A DNA stretch of 40,888 bases from contig JBQCIO010000274.1 of the NCBI GenBank assembly GCA_051953655.1, positions 1-40,888 of the forward strand, given 5' to 3'. The DNA comes from JBQCHF01 sp051953655 (lineage in GTDB: Bacteria > Actinomycetota > Actinomycetes > Motilibacterales > Motilibacteraceae). Position numbers and translations under genes: made by a program. Positions within the stretch are counted from its first letter, which is position 1, and every line of letters begins with the position of its first letter. The notes below the pieces were generated by a model, which worked only from the letters and a program-made list of their open reading frames with translations, ran no database searches and was not told where the DNA came from. Shown here piece by piece: positions 33,071-40,888 of the stretch.

Positions 33071-34444
33071 GTGACCGATGTCGAGGTGCTCGAGGCCGAC
33101 CCGGCCGAACGCCGCCGCGAACGACGTGGCTGGTACTTCTACGACTGGGCCAACAGCGCCTACGCGACCACGGTGGTCGCCGTCTTCTACGGCCCCTACC
33201 TCACCTCGGTCGCGCGCTCGGCGGCCGGGTGCACGCCGGACGAGGACCCCTGCACCCGCACGGTGCTGTCCCTGCTGGGCGTGCACCTGGGAGCCGGCTC
33301 GTTCTACTCCTACGTCCTGGCGCTCTCGGTCGTGATCCAGGTGCTGGTCCTCCCCGTCACGGGGGCGGTCGCCGACCGCAGCCGTCGCAAGCGGGAGATC
33401 CTGGCCGCGTTCGCCTTCATCGGCTCCGGGGCGACCGCGCTGATGTGGTTCGTGCAGGGCGACCGCTTCCTGCTCGGCGGTCTGCTCTACCTGGTCGCCA
33501 ACATGGCGTTCGGCGCCTCGATCGTGGTCTACAACTCGTTCCTCCCCGAGATCGCCGCTCCGGACGAGCGGGACAAGGCGTCGGCCCGGGGTTGGGCCCT
33601 GGGGTACCTCGGCGGCGGCCTGCTGCTCCTGCTCAACCTCGCGCTCTACGCCTCGTACAAGTCCCTGGGCCTCACCGAGGGGCAGGCGGTGCGTATCTCG
33701 CTGCTGTCCGCCGGGGTCTGGTGGGCCGGCTTCACCCTGATCCCCCTGTCCCGGCTGCGCGACCGCGGACCGAGCGCACCCGAGCACGGCGCCGGCGTCC
33801 TGCGGGCCGGCTTCGGACAGCTGCGCCACACCCTCGCCGAGGTCCGCCGCTACCCGGTCACGCTGCGCTTCCTTATCGCCTACCTCGTGTTCAACGACGG
33901 GATCCAGTCCACGATCGGCCTGGCGGCGCTCTACGGCGACCAGCAGCTCAAGCTCGGCCAGACCACGCTCATCTCGGCGATCCTGCTGGTGCAGTTCGTC
34001 GCGTTCGTCGGCGCCCTCGGGCTCGGCCGCATCGCCCGGCGCCACGGCGCCCACCGCACCATCCTGGGCAGCCTCGTGGTCTGGACCGTGGTCGTCGCCC
34101 TGGCCTACCTGCTGCAAGCCGGTCACGCCCTGCAGTTCTACGCCCTCGCCGCGGCCATCGGTGTCGTGCTGGGCGGCAGCCAGGCGTTGAGCCGCTCGCT
34201 CTACTCGCAGCTGATCCCGTCCGGCAAGGAGGCGGAGTACTTCAGCCTCTACGAGATCAGCGAGCGCGGCACGAGCTGGATGGGCGCCCTGCTGTTCGGC
34301 GTCACCTACCAGCTCACCGGGAGCTACCGGAACGCGCTGGTCTCGATCATCGTGTTCTTCGTGGTGGGCTTCGTCCTGCTGGCCCGGGTGCGCGTCCGCG
34401 AGGGGATCGCCGCCGCCGGCAACGAGCAGCCCGCGCTGGTCTGA
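33071..34444 (+). CDS. MFS transporter of the UMF1/Atg22 family
   Basis: The 457-residue polytopic membrane protein belongs to the UMF1/Atg22-like branch of the major facilitator superfamily. Near the N-terminus is WYFYDWANSAYATTVVAVFY, the family signature. Further on are VTGAVADRSRRKREILAAFA, SFLPEIAAPDERDKASARG, GYLGGGLLLLL and SRSLYSQLIPSGKEAEYFSL. About 12 transmembrane segments can be counted. Yeast Atg22 exports amino acids from the vacuole. The bacterial substrate is unknown. GTG 33071 is chosen because no good start lies upstream in frame. The gene is divergent from the antitoxin gene and has a short hairpin (34445-34477) after it. Confidence 0.9.
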   Translation: MTDVEVLEADPAERRRERRGWYFYDWANSAYATTVVAVFYGPYLTSVARSAAGCTPDEDPCTRTVLSLLGVHLGAGSFYSYVLALSVVIQVLVLPVTGAVADRSRRKREILAAFAFIGSGATALMWFVQGDRFLLGGLLYLVANMAFGASIVVYNSFLPEIAAPDERDKASARGWALGYLGGGLLLLLNLALYASYKSLGLTEGQAVRISLLSAGVWWAGFTLIPLSRLRDRGPSAPEHGAGVLRAGFGQLRHTLAEVRRYPVTLRFLIAYLVFNDGIQSTIGLAALYGDQQLKLGQTTLISAILLVQFVAFVGALGLGRIARRHGAHRTILGSLVVWTVVVALAYLLQAGHALQFYALAAAIGVVLGGSQALSRSLYSQLIPSGKEAEYFSLYEISERGTSWMGALLFGVTYQLTGSYRNALVSIIVFFVVGFVLLARVRVREGIAAAGNEQPALV

Positions 34445-34477
34445 CCCGCCTCGGGTCACCCGCGCTTCTCCGGCGGG
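34445..34477 (+). terminator. Possible hairpin after the UMF1-type transporter gene
   Basis: CCCGCC (34445-34450) can pair with GGCGGG (34472-34477). It begins directly after the transporter stop codon, with a 21-base loop and no U-tract. It is weak. Confidence 0.35.
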
Positions 34478-34793
34478 CCGCACTGTCAGTGGGTCTCCCA
34501 CCCACCAACTGCCGACCTTGATGTGCACCCCGCTGAGCGTGGACTTGCCTCACGATCCGCGGGAACTGAGGCCTGCCGCCGCGGAACGCTGCGGCACGAG
34601 GGTTTGATCTCTCCCGCACCGGAGACCGTTGCTGTGTGCATCGCTCCTTCCTCTGGAGCGAGGAGCCGTTGCGAGCGCGTCCTCCGTGGTCCCCTGCAGC
34701 GCGTTTCCCGCTCCGGCGGGAGCGCAGGGGACCGGGGTGGGGCCGCGCGCCGCACGGCCCGAGCACCTGCCGTCGGACCTACGGGAGGAACAG
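34478..34793 (+). other. Long leader/promoter region of the ThDP-GMC operon
   Basis: This region, 316 bases without a gene, must hold the promoter of the downstream five-gene operon. A strong structure, 34688-34733, has 10-bp arms (GGTCCCCTGC and GCAGGGGACC) enclosing a second stem GCTCC/GGAGC (34710-34714, 34719-34723). A smaller GCTCC/GGAGC hairpin lies at 34643-34659. The start codon ATG 34794 is preceded by GGGAGGAACAG (34783-34793). Short open frames that continue from upstream have no recognisable content. I see no convincing sigma-70 boxes. Confidence 0.5.
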
Positions 34794-36614
34794 ATGGGTC
34801 AGACCGTCGCCGACTACCTGCTGCAACGTCTGCGCGAGTGGGGTGTCGACACCGTCTTCGGCTACGCCGGCGACGGCATCAACGGCATTCTCGCCGCCTG
34901 GGAGCGGGCGCAGGACAACCCCAGGTTCGTGCAGGCCCGGCACGAGGAGCTGGCCGCGTTCGAGGCCTGCGCCTACGCCAAGTTCTCCGGCCGCCCCGGC
35001 TTCGTCTTCGCCACCTCCGGCCCGGGGGCCATCCACACGCTCAACGGGCTCTACGACGCCAAGATGGACCACGTCCCCGTCGTGGCGATCGTCGGCCAGA
35101 CCAGCCGCAGCGCGATGGGCGGCGCCTACCAGCAGGAGGTCGACCTCCAGGTCCTGTTCAAGGACGTCGCCTCCGAGTACTGCGTCACGGTCAGCTCCCC
35201 CAAGCAGCTGCCCAACGTCATCGACCGCGCCATCCGCATCTCCACCAGCCGGCGCACGGTGACCGCGATCATCATCCACAGCGACGTGCAGGAGGAGCCC
35301 TACGAGGCGCCGGGCCACGCCTTCAAGGAGGTGCCCTCGAGCTTGGGCATCTCCTACGCCACCCCCGAGCCGCGCGAGGACACCCTGCGCGAGGCCGCGG
35401 AGATCCTGAACTCGGGCAGCAAGGTCGCGATGCTCGTCGGCCAGGGCGCCCGCGGTGCGCGGGAGGAGCTGATGCAGGTCGCCGACCTGCTCGGCGCCGG
35501 CGTGGCCAAGGCGCTGCTCGGCAAGGACGTCCTCCCCGACGACCTGCCCTACGTCACCGGCTCGATCGGCCTGCTGGGCACCCGCCCCAGCTACGAGATG
35601 ATGATGGACTGCGACACCCTGCTCGTGGTCGGCTCGAGCGTCCCCTACACGCAGTTCTTCCCACCGCTCGGTCAGGCCCGGGCGGTGCAGATCGACATCG
35701 ACCCGACGATGATCGGGATGCGCTACCCGTTCGACGTCAACCTCGTCGGCGAGGCGCGCGCCACGCTGCGCGGACTCATCCCGCTGCTGCAGCGCAAGGC
35801 CGACCGGGGCTGGCAGGAGGACCTCGAGCACAAGGTCTCCCGCTGGTGGGAGGTCATGGAGCGGCGCGCCCAGGTGAGCGCCGACCCGCTCAACCCGCAG
35901 CTGGCCTTCGCCGAGCTCTCCCCGCTGCTGCCCGAGGACGCGATCGTGGTGGCCGACTCCGGCTCCTCGGCCAACTGGTATGCCCGGCACCTGAGGTTCC
36001 GCGGCGAGATGCGCGGCTCCCTGTCCGGGAACCTGGCCACGATGTGCCCCGGCGCCCCCTACGTGACCGGCGCCAAGTTCGCCCATCCCGACCGGCCCGC
36101 CATCGGCTTCATCGGCGACGGCGCGATGCAGATGCTGGGCATCAACGAGCTCATCACCGTCAAGCACTACTGGCAGGAGTGGAGCGACCCTCGCGCCGTC
36201 TTCGCGGTGCTGCACAACGACGACCTGAACCAGGTCACCTGGGAGATGCGGGCCATGGGCGGCTCGCCGCAGTTCCTGCCCTCCCAGCACCTGCCCGACT
36301 TCCCGTTCGCGGACTACGCCCGCAGCCTCGGCTTCGAGGCCGTCCGGGTCGACAGGCCCGAGGACGTCAAGCCCGCCTGGCAGCGCGCTCTGTCCGCGGA
36401 CCGGCCGGCCCTCATCGAGTTCATCACCGACCCGGCCGTCCCGCCGATCCCCCCGCACGCGACCTGGGAGCAGATGGAGAACGCCGGGAAGGCGATCCTC
36501 GGCGGCGACGCCGACTCCTGGGACGTCATCAAGGAGGGCGTCAAGGAGAAGGTGCAGGAGTTCCTGCCCGGAAAGAGCAGTAGCGGCAGCAGCGACAAGG
36601 GGGGCCAGGCCTGA
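34794..36614 (+). CDS. Thiamine-diphosphate enzyme, pyruvate oxidase (PoxB)/acetolactate synthase-like
   Basis: This 606-residue enzyme has the three ThDP domains: the PYR domain with catalytic E51 in ARHEELAAFEA, a middle domain, and the PP domain with GDG (441-443) and N475 in HNDDLNQVTWEMR as metal ligands. The domain order and about 600 aa length match pyruvate oxidase and pyruvate dehydrogenase (quinone). The C-terminal DVIKEGVKEKVQEFLPGK is an amphipathic helix, like the membrane-binding helix of E. coli PoxB, and is followed by a Ser/Gly tail. 2-Oxoacid decarboxylation is the likely reaction, and the substrate is unclear. It starts the operon. The last base of its stop is the first base of the next start. 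Confidence 0.9.
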   Translation: MGQTVADYLLQRLREWGVDTVFGYAGDGINGILAAWERAQDNPRFVQARHEELAAFEACAYAKFSGRPGFVFATSGPGAIHTLNGLYDAKMDHVPVVAIVGQTSRSAMGGAYQQEVDLQVLFKDVASEYCVTVSSPKQLPNVIDRAIRISTSRRTVTAIIIHSDVQEEPYEAPGHAFKEVPSSLGISYATPEPREDTLREAAEILNSGSKVAMLVGQGARGAREELMQVADLLGAGVAKALLGKDVLPDDLPYVTGSIGLLGTRPSYEMMMDCDTLLVVGSSVPYTQFFPPLGQARAVQIDIDPTMIGMRYPFDVNLVGEARATLRGLIPLLQRKADRGWQEDLEHKVSRWWEVMERRAQVSADPLNPQLAFAELSPLLPEDAIVVADSGSSANWYARHLRFRGEMRGSLSGNLATMCPGAPYVTGAKFAHPDRPAIGFIGDGAMQMLGINELITVKHYWQEWSDPRAVFAVLHNDDLNQVTWEMRAMGGSPQFLPSQHLPDFPFADYARSLGFEAVRVDRPEDVKPAWQRALSADRPALIEFITDPAVPPIPPHATWEQMENAGKAILGGDADSWDVIKEGVKEKVQEFLPGKSSSGSSDKGGQA

Positions 36615-37081
36615 TGCACATGGCACGGGACGTGAGCACGCTGGGCGAGGCCGAGCACCTGCTCGACCGCGCGCTGCAGAACGTGCGCACCGGCCACTTC
36701 GAGCGGTCCCTCTCGGCGCTCACCGCCCTGGGGTCGCTGGCCGTGGCCGGCGAGATCTGGATGGAGCACGACCGCGCCTCCTTCGGCAACCGGCTGATGT
36801 GGCTGCCCGTCGTCATGGGGCCGGTGGGCGCGGCCGCCGGGATCGCCGGGGTGGTCAGCAAGCGGGCGGCCAAGACCGCCCTGCCCATCGCCTCCGCCGC
36901 CATCGTCGCCGTCGGGGTGCAGGGCACCTACCTGCACGCCCGCGGCGTCGCCCAGCGCCCCGGCGGCTGGCGGCTGCCCCGCTACAACAGCGAGATGGGG
37001 CCGCCGCCGCTGGCCCCGCTGCTCATGACGATGGTGGGTGGCATGGGTCTGCTCGCCGCCGTGCTGCGCAGGGAGGAGTAG
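36614..37081 (+). CDS. Small membrane protein of unknown function in the ThDP operon
   Basis: This 155-residue protein has an N-terminal amphipathic region (LGEAEHLLDRALQNVRTGHF), hydrophobic segments around residues 35-47, 62-82, 88-108 and 135-150, and a proline-rich WRLPRYNSEMGPPPLAP stretch between the last two. No family is recognised. Its ATG shares one base with the preceding stop (TGATG), and the next start is four bases after its stop. It probably anchors or scaffolds the dehydrogenase components encoded on either side, which is inference from the operon. A second ATG two codons later is possible. Confidence 0.75.
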   Translation: MHMARDVSTLGEAEHLLDRALQNVRTGHFERSLSALTALGSLAVAGEIWMEHDRASFGNRLMWLPVVMGPVGAAAGIAGVVSKRAAKTALPIASAAIVAVGVQGTYLHARGVAQRPGGWRLPRYNSEMGPPPLAPLLMTMVGGMGLLAAVLRREE

Positions 37082-37084
37082 CCG

Positions 37085-38044
37085 GTGAGCTGGCTCCGAC
37101 CGCGTGATGACGGCGCGCGGCCCCGGCCCCTGCGGCACGTCGTGCAGGGGCACCGCACCGGTCAGACCCCCAACGGGCGGCCGAGCCGGTTCCCGGGCTA
37201 TGACGTGCTGCGCGAGGCCGACCGGTGGGACGAGCCGACCCGCCGGGTGGTGCTCGCCCGGCTGCAGCGGCCGGGCCCGCTGCGGTTCTTCACCCCGCTG
37301 GAGGCCGCGGTGCTGACCCCGCTGGCGGACCTGGTGCTCGACCAGGACACCGAGCCCAAGGTGCCGGTGGTGCCTGTGGTCGACCAGCGGATGGCCGACA
37401 AGGAGACCGACGGCTACCGCTTCGCCGACATGCCCGACGACGACGAGGCGTGGCGGCGCTCGCTGCACGCGCTGGACGAGATGGCGCACCGCCGCTACGG
37501 CCGTGGTTTCGCCGAGCTGAGCGACCTCGAACGGACGCCGCTCGTCGCCGACTGCGCCGAGGGGCGCGGCGAGGGCGACGGCACCCTCGGCGGGATGCCG
37601 GTCGAGCGGGTGTGGAACCTGTGGACTCGCTACCTGACCGACGCCTTCTACCGCCACCCGTGGGCCTGGAACGAGATCGGCTTCGGCGGCCCCGCCTACC
37701 CGCGTGGCTACAAGGCGGCGGGCATCGACCGGCGCGAGCCCTGGGAGACCAAGGACCAGGGCCTGGACTGGCCGGCTCCGACCAACACCCAGCGCGTGCA
37801 CGAGGATCAGCAGGCCGCCGAGGGCGTGGACCCGCAGCACCCGCTGCCGGTGCACCCGGTCCGCTCCTCCCCCGTGCCCAGCGCGCAGGAGCTGGCCCGG
37901 GTGCGCAACGGCTGGTCCGAGGACGGGCACCCCAGCGAGCCGCACGCGCACCGCAAGGGCGAGGACGACGACGTCTCGACGCACGAGGTGCGCGGACCCC
38001 AGGGCGGCCGAGCCGGCCGAGCCGGCCGGAAGGAGGAGCAGTGA
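37085..38044 (+). CDS. Gluconate 2-dehydrogenase subunit 3-family protein
   Basis: The 319-residue protein contains FFTPLEAAVLTPLADLVL (about residues 77-94), LDEMAHRRYGRGFAELSDLER (about 135-155), and WNLWTRYLTDAFYRHPWAWNEIGFGGPAYPRGY (about 180-213), the pattern of the gluconate-2-dehydrogenase subunit 3 family. Such small subunits pair with GMC flavoproteins. Typical members carry a Tat signal and reach the periplasm. None is visible here, so this complex may be cytoplasmic. The C-terminal 90 residues are low complexity, rich in Glu, Pro, Arg and Gly. Its stop overlaps the next start by four bases. Confidence 0.82.
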   Translation: MSWLRPRDDGARPRPLRHVVQGHRTGQTPNGRPSRFPGYDVLREADRWDEPTRRVVLARLQRPGPLRFFTPLEAAVLTPLADLVLDQDTEPKVPVVPVVDQRMADKETDGYRFADMPDDDEAWRRSLHALDEMAHRRYGRGFAELSDLERTPLVADCAEGRGEGDGTLGGMPVERVWNLWTRYLTDAFYRHPWAWNEIGFGGPAYPRGYKAAGIDRREPWETKDQGLDWPAPTNTQRVHEDQQAAEGVDPQHPLPVHPVRSSPVPSAQELARVRNGWSEDGHPSEPHAHRKGEDDDVSTHEVRGPQGGRAGRAGRKEEQ

Positions 38045-39708
38045 GCGTCCGGGACCGCAACGAGTCGGCGTGGCTGCTGCCGCTGAACGGCGAGCGCGCC
38101 AACGACGACCTGCGCGAGAACATGCGCCGCTACGCGGAGGACGACGAGGTCGACCTCGTCATAGTCGGGGCCGGTGCCGGCGGCGGCACGCTCGCCCAGC
38201 GGATGGCGCGGGCCGGCTGGAAGGTGGTCGTGCTCGAGGCCGGGCCGTTCTGGGACCCGGACACGGACTGGGTCAGCGACGAGGCCGGGGCCCGCGACAT
38301 CTACTGGACCGAGACCCGCATCATCTCCGGCGACAACCCGGTGGAGATGGGCTCGAACAACTCCGGGCGCGGCGTCGGCGGGTCGATGGTGCACTTCGCC
38401 GGCTACACCCCGCGGTTCCACCCCTCGGACTTCCAGACGATGTCCGAGGACGGCGTCGGGCACGACTGGCCGATCTCCTACTGGGACCTCAAGCCCTACT
38501 ACGAGCAGATCGAGCAGGAGCTGCCGGTGGCCGGCCAGGACTGGCCGTGGGGCGACCCGCACAGCTATCCGCAGTCGCCGCACCCGATCGGCGGCAACGG
38601 CGACATCCTGCTGGAGGGGTTCCTCAACGCGGGCATCGACGTCCGGGTCGGGCCGGTGGGGATCAGCAACGGCCGCTTCGGTCACCGGCCGCACTGCATC
38701 TACCGCGGTTTCTGCCTGCAGGGCTGCAAGGTGAACGCCAAGGCCAGCCCGCTCATCACCCACGTGCCCGACGCGCTCGCGCACGGCGCGGAGATCCGGG
38801 CCGGATCGTTCGCCGTCCACGTGCTCGTCGACGACACGACCGGCCTCGCCACCGGCGTCGAGTACGTCGAGGAGGACGACGGCAGCCTGCACGTGCAGAA
38901 GGCACGGCACGTGGCGGTGGCCGGCTACTCCATCGAGACCCCGCGGCTGCTGCTCAACAGCACCAGCGGGCGCTGGCCGGACGGGCTGGGCAACGACCAC
39001 GACAACGTCGGCCGCTACCTCATGGTGCAGGGCGCCCCGCAGATCGCCGGCCGGTTCGCCCAGGAGATCCGCGCCTACAAGGCCCCGCCGCCCTCGATCA
39101 GCTCCGAGCAGTTCTACGAGACCGACCCCGCCAAGCCCTACAAGCGAGGCTTCTCCCTGCAGACCGTCTCCCCCATGCCCATCCAGTGGGCCAAGCACTG
39201 GACCGGCGAGGGGCTGTGGGGCCGGCCGCTGCGCGAGCGGGCCACCGAGTACGTGCACTGGGCGACCATGGGAGCCCTGTGCGAGTTCCTGCCGCTGCCG
39301 GACAACCGGGTCATCCTGTCCGAGGTGAAGGACCGGCGGGGCATCCCCGTCGCCCACTTCTCCTACAGCCGCTGCGACAACGACCGGCAGCTGATGAAGG
39401 CCGCCGGCAAGGTCATCCACGAGGTCATGAGCGCCGCCGGCGCCGAGGAGATCATCGTCAGCGACCGGGTGGCCCACCTGGTCGGCGGGGCACGCATGTC
39501 CGCCCGACCGGAGGAGGGCGTCGTCGGCGCCGACCACCGGGTCTTCGGTGCACCCAACGTCCTCGTCGTCGACGGCAGCGTCATGCCGACCCAGGGCAGC
39601 GCCAACCCGGCGCTCACCATCATGGCCCTGGCCGCCCGCTGCGCGGACCTCCTGGCCGCGGGACAGCGCTCCGGGCTGCGGGTCCCCGAGACGGCGGCCG
39701 CGTCGTGA
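38041..39708 (+). CDS. GMC-family FAD oxidoreductase (large subunit of a gluconate-dehydrogenase-like complex)
   Basis: This 555-residue glucose-methanol-choline flavoprotein has an N-terminal FAD motif VIVGAGAGGGTLAQR, followed by EMGSNNSGRGVGGSMVHFAGY. The C-terminal GMC block has H479 (HLVGGARMSARPEE) and N522 in MPTQGSANPALTIMALAAR as the likely catalytic pair. It has no signal peptide or CXXCH heme site. It is translated from GTG 38041, coupled to the subunit-3-like gene. The substrate is probably a sugar, polyol or aldonate, which the sequence cannot define. There is no cytochrome c partner, unlike typical gluconate dehydrogenase, so electrons may go to another acceptor, possibly quinone. 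Confidence 0.9.
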   Translation: MSVRDRNESAWLLPLNGERANDDLRENMRRYAEDDEVDLVIVGAGAGGGTLAQRMARAGWKVVVLEAGPFWDPDTDWVSDEAGARDIYWTETRIISGDNPVEMGSNNSGRGVGGSMVHFAGYTPRFHPSDFQTMSEDGVGHDWPISYWDLKPYYEQIEQELPVAGQDWPWGDPHSYPQSPHPIGGNGDILLEGFLNAGIDVRVGPVGISNGRFGHRPHCIYRGFCLQGCKVNAKASPLITHVPDALAHGAEIRAGSFAVHVLVDDTTGLATGVEYVEEDDGSLHVQKARHVAVAGYSIETPRLLLNSTSGRWPDGLGNDHDNVGRYLMVQGAPQIAGRFAQEIRAYKAPPPSISSEQFYETDPAKPYKRGFSLQTVSPMPIQWAKHWTGEGLWGRPLRERATEYVHWATMGALCEFLPLPDNRVILSEVKDRRGIPVAHFSYSRCDNDRQLMKAAGKVIHEVMSAAGAEEIIVSDRVAHLVGGARMSARPEEGVVGADHRVFGAPNVLVVDGSVMPTQGSANPALTIMALAARCADLLAAGQRSGLRVPETAAAS

Positions 39709-39718
39709 GGGGGCGTCC

Positions 39719-40825
39719 GTGACGCGGCGGCTTCCGGTCGACCGCCTCGAGGTCGCCGCCTGCACGGTCCCCACCGACGCTCCCGAGGCCGACGGCACGA
39801 TCACCTGGGACTCCACGACGCTGGTGGTCGTCCACGCGCACGCCGGCGGCGTCGCCGGCCTGGGCTGGACCTACGCCGGCCCCGCCTGCGTGCCGGTCGT
39901 CTCGGGCGAGCTGGCCGACGTCGTGGCCGGCCGGGACGCCCTGGACGTGCCAGGGACGTGGGAGGCGATGGCGCGGGCGGTGCGCAACCTCGGCCGCCCA
40001 GGCCTGGTCTCCTGCGCCCTGAGCGCGGTGGACCAGGCGCTGTGGGACCTCAAGGCCCGCCTGCTCGACGTGCCGCTGGCGCAGCTGTTCGGCCGGGTGC
40101 ACGACGCGGTGGAGGTCTACGGCAGCGGCGGCTTCACCACCTACGACGACGAGCGCACCCGGCAGCAGGTCGGCCGGTGGGCGCACGACCTGCACATCCC
40201 GCGGGTGAAGATCAAGATCGGCGAGTCGTGGGGCACGCAGGTCCAGCGCGACGTGCACCGGGTGGAGCTGGTCCGCGACGTCGTCGGCGCCGGCTGCGAG
40301 GTCTTCGTCGATGCCAACGGCGGCTACACGGTGGGCCAGGCGGTGCGGGTGGGCCGGCGGCTGGACGACCTGGGCGTCACCTGGTTCGAGGAGCCGGTCT
40401 CCAGCGACGACCTGGCCGGCCTCGCGGAGGTGCGCCACGCCCTGGACGCCGACGTCGCGGCCGGCGAGTACGGCTACGACCTGCACTACGTCCACCGGAT
40501 GGTCGAGGCCGACGCGGTCGACTGCCTGCAGGTGGACGTCACCCGCTGCGGCGGCTACGGCGAGTGGCTCCGGGCGGCGGCGGTGGCCGCGGCCCACGGG
40601 CTGCAGGTCTCCGCGCACTGCGCGCCCAACGCCGCGGTGCACGTGGCCGCCGCCACGCCCAACGTGCGGCACCTGGAGTACTTCCACGACCACGCCCGGA
40701 TCGAGGACCTGCTCTTCGACGGCGCCCTCTCCCCCGCCGGCGGCTCGATGACCCCCGACGTGGGTGCGCCCGGCAACGGGCTGACGTTCAAGGCGGCCGA
40801 CGCCGAGCAGTACCGGGTGGCCTGA
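39719..40825 (+). CDS. Enolase-superfamily enzyme, mandelate racemase/sugar acid dehydratase type
   Basis: This 368-residue protein has an N-terminal capping domain and a C-terminal beta-barrel. The active-site features are visible: K164-x-K166 (RVKIKIGE), metal ligands D198 (VDANGGY), E224 (WFEEPV) and E250 (AAGEYGYD), D273 (VDVTRCGG) and H300 (SAHCAP). The KxK plus Asp-His dyad places it in the mandelate racemase group, which includes acid-sugar dehydratases and racemases. Coming 10 bases after the GMC stop, it closes the five-gene operon. A sugar acid produced by the oxidoreductase is a plausible substrate, but that is inference. GTG 39719 is the start by frame. Confidence 0.9.
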   Translation: MTRRLPVDRLEVAACTVPTDAPEADGTITWDSTTLVVVHAHAGGVAGLGWTYAGPACVPVVSGELADVVAGRDALDVPGTWEAMARAVRNLGRPGLVSCALSAVDQALWDLKARLLDVPLAQLFGRVHDAVEVYGSGGFTTYDDERTRQQVGRWAHDLHIPRVKIKIGESWGTQVQRDVHRVELVRDVVGAGCEVFVDANGGYTVGQAVRVGRRLDDLGVTWFEEPVSSDDLAGLAEVRHALDADVAAGEYGYDLHYVHRMVEADAVDCLQVDVTRCGGYGEWLRAAAVAAAHGLQVSAHCAPNAAVHVAAATPNVRHLEYFHDHARIEDLLFDGALSPAGGSMTPDVGAPGNGLTFKAADAEQYRVA

Positions 40826-40836
40826 GGCCGGCGCCG

Positions 40837-40888
40837 CTACAGCCAGCGGGCCATCAGCACGTCGTCGACGGGCGCGCCGTCCAGCACG
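40837..40888 (-). CDS. Partial C-terminus of a gene running off the window
   Basis: The minus strand reads VLDGAPVDDVLMARWL followed by TAG (40839-40837). The DGxPVDDxLMAR-L ending is common at the C-terminus of GNAT acetyltransferases. Only the last 16 codons are inside the window, so the assignment is tentative. It is convergent with the enolase-family gene, 11 bases after that stop. Confidence 0.5.
   Translation of the reverse strand, partial: VLDGAPVDDVLMARWL

Overview
The window is very G+C-rich, uses many GTG starts, has short 4-base stop/start overlaps and carries actinobacterial family markers (SigK/RskA, DUF222-HNH, a MenJ-like reductase, the DUF2786/metallohydrolase pair). It looks like an actinobacterial chromosome. 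The overall style suggests Geodermatophilaceae (Blastococcus, Geodermatophilus, Modestobacter), but that family-level placement is inference. No tRNA, rRNA, CRISPR array or intact insertion sequence was found.

Left third (1-14,900). A tandem glycine riboswitch leads into gcvP. After a terminator comes a three-gene operon with a type III polyketide synthase, an ICMT-like methyltransferase and an FAD oxidoreductase. This is the composition of the Streptomyces srsABC phenolic-lipid locus. Convergent to it is a sigK-rskA sigma/anti-sigma pair, followed by sbcD-sbcC (DNA-end nuclease), a VOC protein, a SAM methyltransferase and a glutamate-cysteine-ligase-like enzyme.

Middle (14,900-29,800). A coupled minus-strand trio holds an ABC1/UbiB-type kinase, a small conserved protein and a small membrane protein. 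Next come a P-loop kinase, a conserved actinobacterial protein, a menaquinone-reductase-like flavoprotein, and a DUF2786 protein paired with an HExxH metalloprotein. Beyond a perfect 42-bp palindrome lies a HIT/HAD/2H-phosphoesterase cluster. The stretch 24,068-27,019 looks like recent or decaying accessory DNA: an alpha/beta-hydrolase remnant, a lone methyltransferase, an orphan divergent mraY far from any division/cell-wall cluster, and a possible toxin-antitoxin remnant. A full-length bifunctional adhE follows.

Right third (29,800-40,888). This holds a DUF222 HNH protein, a RES-Xre toxin-antitoxin operon with a GNAT acetyltransferase coupled as a third gene, and a UMF1/Atg22-type MFS transporter. 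A tightly packed five-gene operon follows: a PoxB-like ThDP enzyme, a small membrane protein, a gluconate-2-dehydrogenase subunit-3-like protein, a GMC flavoprotein and a mandelate-racemase-type enolase-superfamily enzyme. The last bases encode the C-terminus of a gene on the minus strand.

The best candidates for something undescribed are the five-gene ThDP/GMC/enolase operon, the RES-Xre-GNAT operon and the orphan MraY. A recurring family of GATCA-containing hairpins sits between convergent genes and probably acts as bidirectional terminators.
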